Shown here piece by piece: positions 18,224 to 26,641 of a stretch of DNA of 64,000 bases. The stretch's first letter is position 1. The number at the start of each line of letters is the position of its first letter. The position numbers were made by a program, and so were the translations under genes. The DNA is from Clostridiales bacterium (GTDB lineage Bacteria > Bacillota > Clostridia > Christensenellales > Aristaeellaceae), in NCBI GenBank assembly GCA_015056205.1, contig SVGS01000012.1:24071-88070 (forward strand). Direction: 5' to 3'. A model generated the notes under the pieces. That model was not told the DNA's origin, searched no databases, and saw nothing but the letters and a program-made list of their open reading frames with translations.

Positions 18224-19120
18224 TCACTCAGAAACAAGACCCTCTTCGATCATTGTCTTCAGGCTCTCCGCGGCTTTCTGGCTGCCCTTCTCCGCCGCAG
18301 TCCGGTAATATTCCGCAGCCTTTTCATAATCCTGCTCCACGCCGGCGCCCGCACGATACATATCCCCCAGGCATTCAAAGGCATCGGCGTGGCCCAGCTC
18401 AGCGGCTTTCTGAAAGTATTCCATGGCCTTTTCATAGGATTTCTCCACGCCCTGTCCTTCAGCATACAGCTGTCCGATAAACATGAGCGCCGGAACATGG
18501 TTCAGTTCCGCGGCCTTCTGAAAATACTCCAGCGCTTTCTCATCAGACTGCTTCGTGCCATATCCGTGTCCATACATCACTCCGACGCTGTACAGGCCGT
18601 CCGGAATATTCTGATCCGCCGCCAGCTGATAATACTTCAGCGCTTCCTGATAGGATTGTTCTACCCCCTGGCCGTAATAGTACATATTGCCGATCGGGCA
18701 GTAAGCCAGCGCGAAGCCGTGTTCCGCCGCCAGCAGATAGTTTTCCATTGCTTTTTCATAGGACTGCTCCACGCCCTGTCCGGCTCCGTACGCAAATCCG
18801 ACGTTGTAGTATGCCTGTCCGGAACCCATACCGGCGGCTTTCCGCCAGTATTCCAGCGCTTTGCCGAAGTCCTGCTCCACGCCGTGTCCGTAATAATACA
18901 TGGAGCCGACAGAACATACACTCTCCGCGTCGCCCTTCTCCGCAGCTTTCAGATGGTACGCCATGGCTTTTTCATAGTCCCCGGCGCCATATGCGTCCTT
19001 GCCTGCCTGATTCAGTTCTTCCACGGTCATTTCGTCCGGTGCGGATTCACCGAGCGCGGTACCGCAGCAGACAGTCAGGCACAGGCAAATCAGCAGCAGA
19101 TACAGAATAGATTTCTTCAT
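18224..19120 (-). CDS. Secreted Sel1-repeat protein
   Basis: A 298-residue exported protein. Residues 1-24 are a signal peptide (LYLLLICLCLTVCCGTALG; the Cys-Cys region also allows a lipoprotein reading). From about residue 35 there are seven to eight Sel1-type TPR repeats of 36 residues with the pattern KAxEYxxKAAExGxAxAxxxxGxMYxxGxGVEQxYEK. Sel1 repeats form alpha-solenoid scaffolds for protein-protein contact. It lies between the sulfatase maturase gene (130 nt upstream) and the Nif11-like gene (50 nt downstream). Its partner is unknown. Confidence 0.9.
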   Translation of the reverse strand: MKKSILYLLLICLCLTVCCGTALGESAPDEMTVEELNQAGKDAYGAGDYEKAMAYHLKAAEKGDAESVCSVGSMYYYGHGVEQDFGKALEYWRKAAGMGSGQAYYNVGFAYGAGQGVEQSYEKAMENYLLAAEHGFALAYCPIGNMYYYGQGVEQSYQEALKYYQLAADQNIPDGLYSVGVMYGHGYGTKQSDEKALEYFQKAAELNHVPALMFIGQLYAEGQGVEKSYEKAMEYFQKAAELGHADAFECLGDMYRAGAGVEQDYEKAAEYYRTAAEKGSQKAAESLKTMIEEGLVSE

Positions 19121-19249
19121 CGTTCATTCCTCCTTTTTTCCCGGTAATACAAGCCGAAGCCTACGGAAGCTTCAGAATAGACGCTGACCCAAAATCGTCA
19201 TCGGACCCTCTCACATCCCCTCTGGCCGGCTGGGGAGGCAGCCTGCCGA

Positions 19250-20404
19250 TCATACCTGTTCACACCACGAACCGTTCCGGAGAACATGCCCGAAAAAGGC
19301 CCGATACCCTTCGCACAGATAGTTCCTGTTTCCCCACAGCCTGTCCTTGGGACAGCCGCCGAAGCACAGGCGGATGTACGGGCAGTCCAGGCATTCTTCC
19401 GGCAGACCGTATGTCTTATGCATCCCGAAATCCCGGTTCCTTTCCATCAGGACGCCGAGATCGGTTTCCATGATGTTTCCCAGGCGATACCTGGGAAATG
19501 CGTATCGGTCACAGGCGTATACATCCCCGTTGACCTCCACGCATCCGGAATGCCCGCAAAGGGGATGATGGACGCACAGGCCGGACGGAATACCCCGAAG
19601 GTTGCCTGCCGTCACGTCGATGATCTGCACATGTTTCCGGTTTTCATCCTGCCGTTTCCATTCGTCGAATACCGTGCACAGGAAAGCGCCGTAGCCTTCC
19701 GGCGTTACGGAGAAAGGCATCAGCGGATGCTTAATCCGGATCCCGTGGATGCCGGGCGGTTCCGCAAACAGCTGGCCGCCCTCTTTTTCGTATTCAGCAG
19801 GAAGGCTTTCTACCACCGGAAGAAACTGCATCCAGTCTGTCCATTTCCGCAGAAATGTGTAGACCTCCTTTGCCTTATCCTGATTCGCGCGATTTACCGT
19901 GGTCAGGGTGTTGAAGGAAACGCCGTGCTTTTTCAGCAGTTCCATTCCGCGCAGCGTATCCGCGAAGCTGCCGGCGCCCGCTGCGGTTCTTCGCCAGGTG
20001 TTGTGCAGTTCCTCCGGTCCGTCAATACTGACGCCGATCCGGAAGCGGTGCTCTTTGAAGAAACGGCAGAATTCATCCGTCAGCAGCGTCGCGTTCGTCT
20101 GCAGGGTATTGATGATCTTTCTGCCCTGCGCATAGCGCTTCTGGAGACGTACCGCTCTCTCGTAGAAATCCAGCCCGGCCAGGGTGGGCTCGCCGCCGTG
20201 CCAGGCGAATTCGATCTCCGCCCGTCTGCCGTGCATGGCGATGCACTGACGGATGCACGCTTCCAGCACCTGATCGCTCATACGGCCCGTACCCGCATGC
20301 AGAACCTTCTCTTTCCCTGTATAGTAGCAATACTCACACCGGAGGTTGCACGCACCGGATACTGGCTTGATCAGCATGGCATAGGTTCTGAAATCATCGG
20401 TCAT
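19250..20404 (-). CDS. Anaerobic sulfatase maturase (radical SAM, SPASM domain)
   Basis: A 384-residue radical SAM enzyme. The CX3CX2C cluster motif is in GACNLRCEYCYYTG, followed by FAWHGGEPTLAG and IGVSIDGPEELHNTWR, all typical of anaerobic sulfatase-maturating enzymes. The C-terminal SPASM cysteines are at CVHHPLCGHSGC, YACDRYAFP and CLDCPYIRLCFGGCPKDR. These enzymes oxidise an active-site Cys or Ser of sulfatases to formylglycine. Its ATG overlaps the sulfatase stop by ATGA, so the two are translationally coupled and the sulfatase is the obvious substrate. Action on the Nif11-like peptide downstream is possible but unproven. Confidence 0.9.
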   Translation of the reverse strand: MTDDFRTYAMLIKPVSGACNLRCEYCYYTGKEKVLHAGTGRMSDQVLEACIRQCIAMHGRRAEIEFAWHGGEPTLAGLDFYERAVRLQKRYAQGRKIINTLQTNATLLTDEFCRFFKEHRFRIGVSIDGPEELHNTWRRTAAGAGSFADTLRGMELLKKHGVSFNTLTTVNRANQDKAKEVYTFLRKWTDWMQFLPVVESLPAEYEKEGGQLFAEPPGIHGIRIKHPLMPFSVTPEGYGAFLCTVFDEWKRQDENRKHVQIIDVTAGNLRGIPSGLCVHHPLCGHSGCVEVNGDVYACDRYAFPRYRLGNIMETDLGVLMERNRDFGMHKTYGLPEECLDCPYIRLCFGGCPKDRLWGNRNYLCEGYRAFFGHVLRNGSWCEQV

Positions 20405-22056
20405 TGTCCCCGGGACCTTTCCTGAAGTCCCTTGAGCACCTTCAGCAGATGCATCCCGTCGTCTGTGCCGATTTCTGCGGCAATTGTCCGGTTCAGCAGG
20501 TCGTTCATCTGCAGAATCAGTTCGGCGTTCGCTTCCCGGTCGGCAGCCAGGTTGACCATTTCATCCGGATCTGTTTCCAGGTCAAACAGCTGCACATCAT
20601 TCTTTTCGAACAGTTCATCCAGTGTGGCTGGGGTGTTGAAGCCCACAGGAGAAAAGTACCGGACAAACTTATACCGGTCGGTCACAATGCCCCTTACCAT
20701 TCCCCGGGCGCCGGTATCAAAGGAATAGGCGACGTTGCCTTCCGCGTCCCTGCCGAACTGCAGCGCCGTCATGGACAGCATTTCGAAGCAGAACAGGGAG
20801 GCGTCCCGGATCTTTTCCGCGCTTCCATCCATCAGGGGAAGCAGACTCCTGCCGGGAAGGTCCGCGGTGAGCTCCGCCTTCTTTTCGGAGGACAGGTTTG
20901 TCAGATCCACCAGCGTCGGCGCCAGATCCACATGGCTGGTCAGGGCGGACACCCGCCTGCCGCCCGCGTAATCGGGATGCACGATGATCAGGGGCACGTG
21001 GATATTGTTCTCGTACAGGAAGCCGCCCTTGCCCTTCAGGCCGTGGCTGCCGTGCATTTCGCCATGGTCGGCGGTGAATACGATCACTGTGTGATCCAGG
21101 AAGCCGTTGTCTCTGAGGTATTCCAGAATTCGCATGAGGTTGTTGTCCGAATCCTGAACACAGTTGAAATAGTAATCCTGGTAATCTTTCCACACTGCCT
21201 CGTCCCTGATGATGCCGGCAAACAGACCCCAGTGCGCTTGATAAATCCGCAGGGCATCCGGCACCTCCGGCGCGGAGAAATCAAAGTTCCAGGTGGATGG
21301 AACCGGAACGTCGTATGTTTTCTCATAAAGCGCGTCTTCCGGCTTTCCGCCAAGCTGCATGAACGGGCTTTGATAGCCGGTGGTATCATAGTTCATGATA
21401 TCATGGGGATTGACCAGATTCACGTTCAGGAAGAACGGAGTCCCTTCTTTGTTCAGCGGAAGGCCGGTTTTGTCCAGCCATTCCAGTGTCTCGGATACGA
21501 TCACCGGATCCTGGGTATTCCCTTCCCGCACTTTCCCGATGGAATCCGTTCCGCCCCAGTCCGCATAGCCGTAGCTCTCCAGATCGGTAAGCTGCGCGCC
21601 TTCATGCAGAATGCTGGCATCGCCCAGATGCCATTTTCCCTTGAGCGCCGTGTAGTATCCGGCTTCCCGCATCCTGTCGCCCATGGTAGTGAGCGAGTCA
21701 TCCATGGCTCCCTGCCAGGCGAAATCCGTGTTGTCGATCATGCCGGTGTCCGTAATGTGCTTCCCGGTAAACATCACAGAACGTGAAGAGGTGGACATAT
21801 TGGAGCAGGCGTAGTGTTTTTCAAAAGTCGTTCCCAGTTCCTCCAGCAGCTGACGGGCCTTCCATTCCGTGCCCGCCGGGTGCTCTGAAAAATAATGTTC
21901 CTGGTCCACTGTGATCAACAGAACATTGTAGCCGTTTCCTGCGGCTTCCGCCTTTGACTCCTCCGCGGATTCCGACAGCGCACACATCGTACCGGCCTGT
22001 CCCGTCAGCAGAGATGCCGTTAATCCGATCGCCGTGATCTTCTTGCTGAGTTTCAT
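20401..22056 (-). CDS. Secreted type I sulfatase (Ser-type)
   Basis: A 551-residue alkaline-phosphatase-superfamily sulfatase. Residues 1-26 are a signal peptide. Metal-ligand motif LLITVDQEH is at the start of the fold, the maturation site reads MSTSSRSVMFTGKH near residue 88, and TVIVFTADHGEMHGSHGLKGKG holds further metal ligands. Sulfatases need formylglycine made from C/S-x-P-x-R; here Ser takes the first place and Ser replaces Pro at the third. It likely removes sulfate from host mucin or algal/plant glycans outside the cell. The maturase is encoded directly downstream with a 4-nt overlap. Confidence 0.88.
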   Translation of the reverse strand: MKLSKKITAIGLTASLLTGQAGTMCALSESAEESKAEAAGNGYNVLLITVDQEHYFSEHPAGTEWKARQLLEELGTTFEKHYACSNMSTSSRSVMFTGKHITDTGMIDNTDFAWQGAMDDSLTTMGDRMREAGYYTALKGKWHLGDASILHEGAQLTDLESYGYADWGGTDSIGKVREGNTQDPVIVSETLEWLDKTGLPLNKEGTPFFLNVNLVNPHDIMNYDTTGYQSPFMQLGGKPEDALYEKTYDVPVPSTWNFDFSAPEVPDALRIYQAHWGLFAGIIRDEAVWKDYQDYYFNCVQDSDNNLMRILEYLRDNGFLDHTVIVFTADHGEMHGSHGLKGKGGFLYENNIHVPLIIVHPDYAGGRRVSALTSHVDLAPTLVDLTNLSSEKKAELTADLPGRSLLPLMDGSAEKIRDASLFCFEMLSMTALQFGRDAEGNVAYSFDTGARGMVRGIVTDRYKFVRYFSPVGFNTPATLDELFEKNDVQLFDLETDPDEMVNLAADREANAELILQMNDLLNRTIAAEIGTDDGMHLLKVLKGLQERSRGQ

Positions 22057-22186
22057 TCGCGTCCGTCCTTTCTTTCTATTCCTGATCCTTTGCCGCCTTA
22101 CCTGATTGTCTTCTCCTTTAATGATATTCAGCTTCTCATTTTAAAGCCTGAAAGAATCACCTCCTCAGATCGATTTCATACATCCT

Positions 22187-22834
22187 TTAACCCGTAACAA
22201 ACTCCCGCAGGATCATCCGCTTCAGGAGCTGGTATTCCTCCGTCCGATCCGCCTCGTTCTTCCCGTCATAGAGCAGGCCCTGAGCATATCGCACACCGAC
22301 GGCCAGCAGGATGTGTGCTGTGGCAGCGAACATCTTTTCCTCCGGCATATCGGTACGGATCGTACCGTCTTTCTGTCCCTTATCATAGACGCTGTGGAAG
22401 TACCTGGCAAATTTTCCGACCGCCATCACATAAGGCTGAAGCTGCTCCTCCGTGGCGCCTTCGTGCTGTACATAGCTGTTAAAGTTCTGATTAAATCGCA
22501 GCAGATCCTTATGATGCGCGTACAGTTCCATGTAAAAGTCCACATAGAACTCCAGCTCTTCCGCCGCGCTCATCGCTTCAGCGTTCCGGATCTTCCTCAG
22601 CACCCGAATGTACTCATCGTATTCTTCCCATTTACGCGCTCCAATGGCCAGCACCAGTTCCAGTTTGACATTGAAGTACCGGTACAGTGTCGCGATGCCT
22701 ACATGGCATGCATCGGCCACTTCCTTCATGTTCACGGACTCGATACCCCGTTCCGCAAACAGGCGAAACCCCGCAGCCATCATATCCTCCCGGATGGCCG
22801 TCATTCGGATCTCGTCCTTTTTGCCGTTTCGCAT
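22187..22834 (-). CDS. TetR/AcrR family regulator
   Basis: A 215-residue regulator with an N-terminal helix-turn-helix: AAGFRLFAERGIESVNMKEV then ADACHVGIATLYRYFNVK. The C-terminal helical ligand-binding part is unassigned. It is upstream of the sulfatase gene by 130 nt on the same strand and may control it and itself. A strong promoter with a partial dyad over the -10 lies just upstream. Confidence 0.9.
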   Translation of the reverse strand: MRNGKKDEIRMTAIREDMMAAGFRLFAERGIESVNMKEVADACHVGIATLYRYFNVKLELVLAIGARKWEEYDEYIRVLRKIRNAEAMSAAEELEFYVDFYMELYAHHKDLLRFNQNFNSYVQHEGATEEQLQPYVMAVGKFARYFHSVYDKGQKDGTIRTDMPEEKMFAATAHILLAVGVRYAQGLLYDGKNEADRTEEYQLLKRMILREFVTG

Positions 22835-22867
22835 TCGCCTCAGTCCCTGTTCTATACGCTCTGTTTC

Positions 22868-22884
22868 TGATAATCAATATATCA
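22868..22884. promoter_or_regulatory. Candidate TetR operator overlapping the -10
   Basis: A 17-nt dyad with TGATA/TATCA arms covers the -10 box of the tetR promoter. Overlap with the promoter fits autorepression, but the arms are short. Confidence 0.35.
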
Positions 22885-22904
22885 TTTTTGAGCACGTCTG
22901 TCAA
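22876..22904 (-). promoter_or_regulatory. Sigma-A promoter of the TetR gene
   Basis: Minus-strand TTGACA (complement of 22899-22904), exactly 17 nt, TATATT (complement of 22876-22881). It lies about 40 nt before the start codon. Confidence 0.75.
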
Positions 22905-23070
22905 TTCTTCTTCAGGCAAAGGAAAACTGAAAAACCCCTGTGCCCCTGGGGATTTTCCGTGCGAAACGGAAGGTGGTCCCGGCGCTTCGCGGTCAGTGGA
23001 GATCAGGCGGCGGCCGGTTCATGAATGGATCGGAAACGAAAACGGAGCCGTCTGAAGTTCCGGGAAAAGT

Positions 23071-23098
23071 GAACCGCGTTGCTGGCTCAACGCGGTTC
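23071..23098 (-). terminator. Hairpin beyond the decayed dCache-EAL gene
   Basis: A perfect 11-bp stem (23071-23081 with 23088-23098) and a 6-nt loop, followed on the minus strand by ACTTTTC. Probably the terminator of the c-di-GMP gene run. The 166 nt between it and the pseudogene stop show no feature I can name. Confidence 0.6.
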
Positions 23099-23264
23099 AA
23101 GGAGGATTCCTTTGAAGAAGTCTGTTCTCGTCCCTGCACCTGTATATACGCAGGCCGGGGATCGTATGGCAGCCGGACCGGAATCCTTTCTCCAGGATTA
23201 TCTTCCGGATTTTCTTCCGGATTCTCTCGGAGTTTCCCGAACTGTCCCCGGCTCCCGGAGAGAT

Positions 23265-24031
23265 TATTCGGCCGCTGCGCATTTCGTTTCGAAAGCCTCC
23301 GCCGGAACCGGGCGCGAGAAGAAGAATCCCTGAAAAATGATAGACAATACTTCCCTCCTCATCATTCAGGAAGGCATATCCATGTTCGTAGAGCGTGATA
23401 TGATTCACAACTTCCGCCATCGTCGAATAATCGATTTCAATCCCGATGGCACCGATAAACCGCCCGTCATGATACACGGGCACATTATAGGAAATGACGC
23501 GGGCTCCCAGATTTTCCGTAATATAAGGCGGCAGCCAGACTCCTTTTCGGTCGCCTTCGGAACAGTAAACCAGACCAGCGTGGTGGTGTCGTTCGTGTCA
23601 TATTCGGTTATATCCGTGACCTCGTGTTCCCGAAAGCCGCTGTCATCCGAATTCACGTACCAGAAACCTTTGATAGTCCGGGAGACTTCCGGATCAATCC
23701 GGTAATAATACGTCAGAACGCCGCTCGTATGATACGCCAGCTTCTGAAAAACATCACTGGCCCGGCCCATATGGGCCTGAAGGCTTGCGTCATCCACGCT
23801 GTCCAGATCCGTTTCAACATAGGCGGCAACCGTCCTGACCGACTGTTCCACATTCTGAAAATAGTAATTCAGATCTTTCTGGCCGGTTTCGCATAACAGA
23901 AGCAGCGTCTGATCCGCATCATGGCTTGCGATATCCCGTATTGCAACCATGCCCAAAACGGTGGCGACAATCAGTGCGATCACGATGGCGCTGACTGTCA
24001 TCGCTGTTATTTTCGTTTTGATAGAGTGCAT
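23265..24031 (-). pseudogene. Remnant of a dCache-GGDEF-EAL c-di-GMP enzyme
   Basis: The N-terminal 160 codons from ATG 24031 encode one membrane helix (TVSAIVIALIVATVLGMVAI) and the start of a dCache sensor. A frameshift in a run of four A residues (23544-23547) switches the frame; one more A would restore it. Sensor sequence continues as VPVYHDGRFIGAIGIEIDYS to GSIVYHF and then jumps, in another frame, straight to FQGFFFSRPVPAEAFE, the very end of an EAL domain, with a stop at 23265. The rest of the sensor, all of GGDEF and nearly all of EAL are gone. The gene is dead as an enzyme, although start and terminator survive. Confidence 0.85.
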
Positions 24032-24086
24032 GAAGCAGTCCTTCTTTCAGTCTTTTTCCGTTGCGGGCAGGCAGGCGAAAGCGAAA

Positions 24087-25877
24087 TCAGCGCGTTTCGA
24101 ATGCCTTTCTGTCCATTTCTTCCCTTTCCTCCGGCGTTTCGCACGGTCTGAACGTGCCCTTGTTCCGAAGGCGGAACAAAACTTCGTCCAGAGGTTCCGG
24201 TTTATGATAATAGAATCCCTGCACGAATTCACATCCGATTTCCTTCACGAAGTCCAGCTGTTCCTTCGTTTCCACGCCCTCAATAAGGGTGTGGAGCTTC
24301 ATTGCCTTGCACAGGTGAACCAGATCTCTCAGGATCAGACGGTTCGCGCCGTCATTGTCATCCAGATGCCGGATCATCTCCATATCAAATTTGACGAGCT
24401 CAAACCGGAATTTGCTGAACATGTTGAAGGATGAGTATCCGCTTCCGAAATCGTCCAGCCAGATCCGGTACCCGTTCTCCCGGAGGCTGCGAATCTGAAG
24501 CTGACAGCCTTCCGGATCGGCGGCCACCTCCTGCTCGGTAACCTCCACGATGAAATAACTTTTGTCCACGTACTGAGCGGCGCCGCTCTTTTCATAAATC
24601 GCGTTCATCCGGTTCACAACATCGGTGTGATCGAAATCCTGCCTGGAAAAATTGACAGACACCGGCATCAGCGGCAAACCGTTCTCCTTCCTGATCTGAA
24701 CGTCCCGGCATACCTGTTCAAACATACACAGATCCAGTTTGTAAAGCAGGTGATACTTCTGCAGCGTCGGGATAAATTCTCCCGGCGAAATGATGCCCCG
24801 CACCGGATCCACCCATCGGGCGAGCGCCTCAAAGGCCGCGATCTTCTGATTCTCAACGCGGTAAAGGGCATGGTAATACACTTTGATCCAGCCGCCCGCT
24901 ATCGCCCGGTCAATATTCTCCACGATATAGCGGCTCCGCCAGTATTCTTCATCCAGCTGGTTGGAGAAGAAACGCACCTTCTGATTCAGATTGGTATCGA
25001 TCCGCTTCAGCGCGTGCCTGGCGTGGTCAATGGCGCGGCCCACAATGTCGCCGGTTCCGTCCGCCCCCAGAGGACAGACGCCGGAGCGGATCCCGCCGGT
25101 GTTCCCCTTCGCAAGCTGCCTGACCTGATTATTGACTTGCTCAAGCTGACGCGATAGTTCCTCTTCTCCTTCCGCATCCGCGAGGATAACGAAATGATCA
25201 TCTGCGCCGCGCGTCACCAGCGATGTCGGGAAAAACTCCTTCAGCGACGCTGCAATCAGGCGCAGCAGCTCGTCGCCCTCGTTCACTCCGTACTGGTTGT
25301 TATAGGACTGCATGGATTCCACATCGGAATAGATCACCATGGGGGTCCTGCCGGCGGAGCGGATCTGCGCCGCCTTCTCATCGCCGAACTCATGCATATA
25401 ATTGGTATTGGGCAGCTCCGTCAGGAGATCCGTGTAGAAGCGGTCTTTCTGGAACAAACCGTAGATCTCGGTTTTTTCCCGGATCGTCCGGATCGTGCCG
25501 GACAGATTGGCATAGGCAATCACGATGAGCTCCGTGCCGTCCGGCATGGTCTGCCAGCTGCCGATCCCGTGAATCAGGGCATACTTCCCCGGTTCGATCG
25601 CGGAGAGTCTGCACCGGAAGATCACATCATAGGACCCCTCCTGCCGAAGCATCTCATCGCTCACCCGGGAAACAAGGCCCACATCATCGGGATGCATCCG
25701 CTCAAACATACCCCTTTGCAGCCATTCCAGTACATGCTCCCGCGGCATTCCGGTATTCTGGCAGAAACCATCCGATGCCAGGACAGGCACGGCTTTGCCG
25801 TCTATATTCTGATAGTAGACGAAGGATGCTTTGCAGCTTTCCAGGGCTTCTCTCATCTCTTTGGGAAAGGTATACAT
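24087..25877 (-). CDS. PAS-GGDEF-EAL protein, probable c-di-GMP phosphodiesterase
   Basis: A 596-residue cytoplasmic protein preceded by AAGGAGT. Residues 10-130 form a PAS-like sensor; about 150-300 form a GGDEF domain whose signature is degenerate (TRGADDHFVIL instead of GGDEF), so it should not make c-di-GMP; about 325-570 form an EAL domain with FEALARW, the DDFGSGYSSF loop, ETKEQLDFVKEIGCEFVQGFYYHKP and other active-site blocks intact. It should hydrolyse c-di-GMP. It lies between two broken c-di-GMP genes in the same direction, 55 nt and 42 nt apart, and is the only full-length one. Confidence 0.9.
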   Translation of the reverse strand: MYTFPKEMREALESCKASFVYYQNIDGKAVPVLASDGFCQNTGMPREHVLEWLQRGMFERMHPDDVGLVSRVSDEMLRQEGSYDVIFRCRLSAIEPGKYALIHGIGSWQTMPDGTELIVIAYANLSGTIRTIREKTEIYGLFQKDRFYTDLLTELPNTNYMHEFGDEKAAQIRSAGRTPMVIYSDVESMQSYNNQYGVNEGDELLRLIAASLKEFFPTSLVTRGADDHFVILADAEGEEELSRQLEQVNNQVRQLAKGNTGGIRSGVCPLGADGTGDIVGRAIDHARHALKRIDTNLNQKVRFFSNQLDEEYWRSRYIVENIDRAIAGGWIKVYYHALYRVENQKIAAFEALARWVDPVRGIISPGEFIPTLQKYHLLYKLDLCMFEQVCRDVQIRKENGLPLMPVSVNFSRQDFDHTDVVNRMNAIYEKSGAAQYVDKSYFIVEVTEQEVAADPEGCQLQIRSLRENGYRIWLDDFGSGYSSFNMFSKFRFELVKFDMEMIRHLDDNDGANRLILRDLVHLCKAMKLHTLIEGVETKEQLDFVKEIGCEFVQGFYYHKPEPLDEVLFRLRNKGTFRPCETPEEREEMDRKAFETR

Positions 25878-25918
25878 CTTCTGTACTCCTTTTCGCAGTA
25901 TTTCAGTTGATTCCAGAG

Positions 25919-26579
25919 TTATTCCTTCCCTGCTTTCCGGGTTTTCAGCTCGTTCTTGTTCTCATACATATTATCATCCGCGCGGTCAAATACGTACGCC
26001 ACGCCGGCGTCTCCGTCATATTTCGACATGCCGCAGGCAATGACAATCCCGCCTTTCTGAAGCGCCTTTGTATTGTGATCCTTCATTTTTCCCATCAGCT
26101 CTTCGATGCATTCATAATCCGGCCCCTGGATCACCGCGGCAAATTCATCCCCGCCGATCCGGAAAACGGGACGGCGTAGTAATAATCCGACGCGCCGACT
26201 CTGGAGATGGGGACGATCTTCTGATCCGATCCGAAGGAGAAGACGGTCGTGTAGCCGTCGATTTCGCCACGCATGAGCAGATCCAGGGATTCCGCCTCCC
26301 CCAGATCCATCGGGACTATTTCTATGCTCAGCCCGTTTCTTTCCGCCCAGTCGCTGAGGAAGCCCTCCTAAATGCTGCCCTTATTGACGCCGATCCGCTT
26401 CCCGTTGAAGGAGGCAGGGTTTTCCGCCGTGATCTCCCGGTTCTCCGCGTCAATATAGATATAGTAGGCCTCCGATCCCATGGGCAGATCCGGGAAGGAC
26501 ATGAATTCCGTCCTGTCCGGTTTATAGGAGACATCGCTCAGTGATCCGGATCCGTATCATGATACATCACCGTTTTTGT
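25919..26579 (-). pseudogene. Remnant of a periplasmic-binding-domain GGDEF diguanylate cyclase
   Basis: From about 26570 to 26170 the minus strand encodes a bacterial solute-binding (SBP_bac_3) type sensor: FMSFPDLPMGSEAYYIYI, FNGKRIGVNKGSI, an in-frame TAG near 26370, then EGFLSDWAERNGL and GEIDGYTTVFSFGSDQ. At about 26165 the reading frame changes and the sequence becomes FRIGGDEFAAVIQGPDYE, the catalytic loop and C-terminal half of a GGDEF domain, ending at 25919. The N-terminus, the membrane helix and the first half of GGDEF are missing. A good promoter is still present upstream (26603-26631). Confidence 0.85.
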
Positions 26580-26602
26580 CATCCCTGATTAATTGCTCTC
26601 TG

Positions 26603-26631
26603 ATCATATCACACAATATGGAAAAACACAA
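26603..26631 (-). promoter_or_regulatory. Sigma-A promoter ahead of the c-di-GMP gene run
   Basis: Minus-strand TTGTGT (complement of 26626-26631), 17 nt, TATGAT (complement of 26603-26608). It faces the decayed sensor gene and may now drive the intact PAS-GGDEF-EAL gene. Confidence 0.6.
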
Positions 26632-26641
26632 GAAAGGCGCT

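Noticed and set aside
18203..19147. 314-codon plus-strand frame
   Set aside because: Antisense shadow of the Sel1-repeat gene; no ribosome site or motifs.
19250..20404. Radical SAM protein as a dedicated RiPP maturase
   Set aside because: ATGA overlap with a sulfatase and anSME-type motifs make sulfatase maturation the primary call; the peptide idea is kept only as a finding.
22147..22165. Perfect ribosome site (GAGGAGGTGATTC on the minus strand) between tetR and the sulfatase gene
   Set aside because: No start codon at usable distance opens a frame; the downstream ATG gives two codons only.
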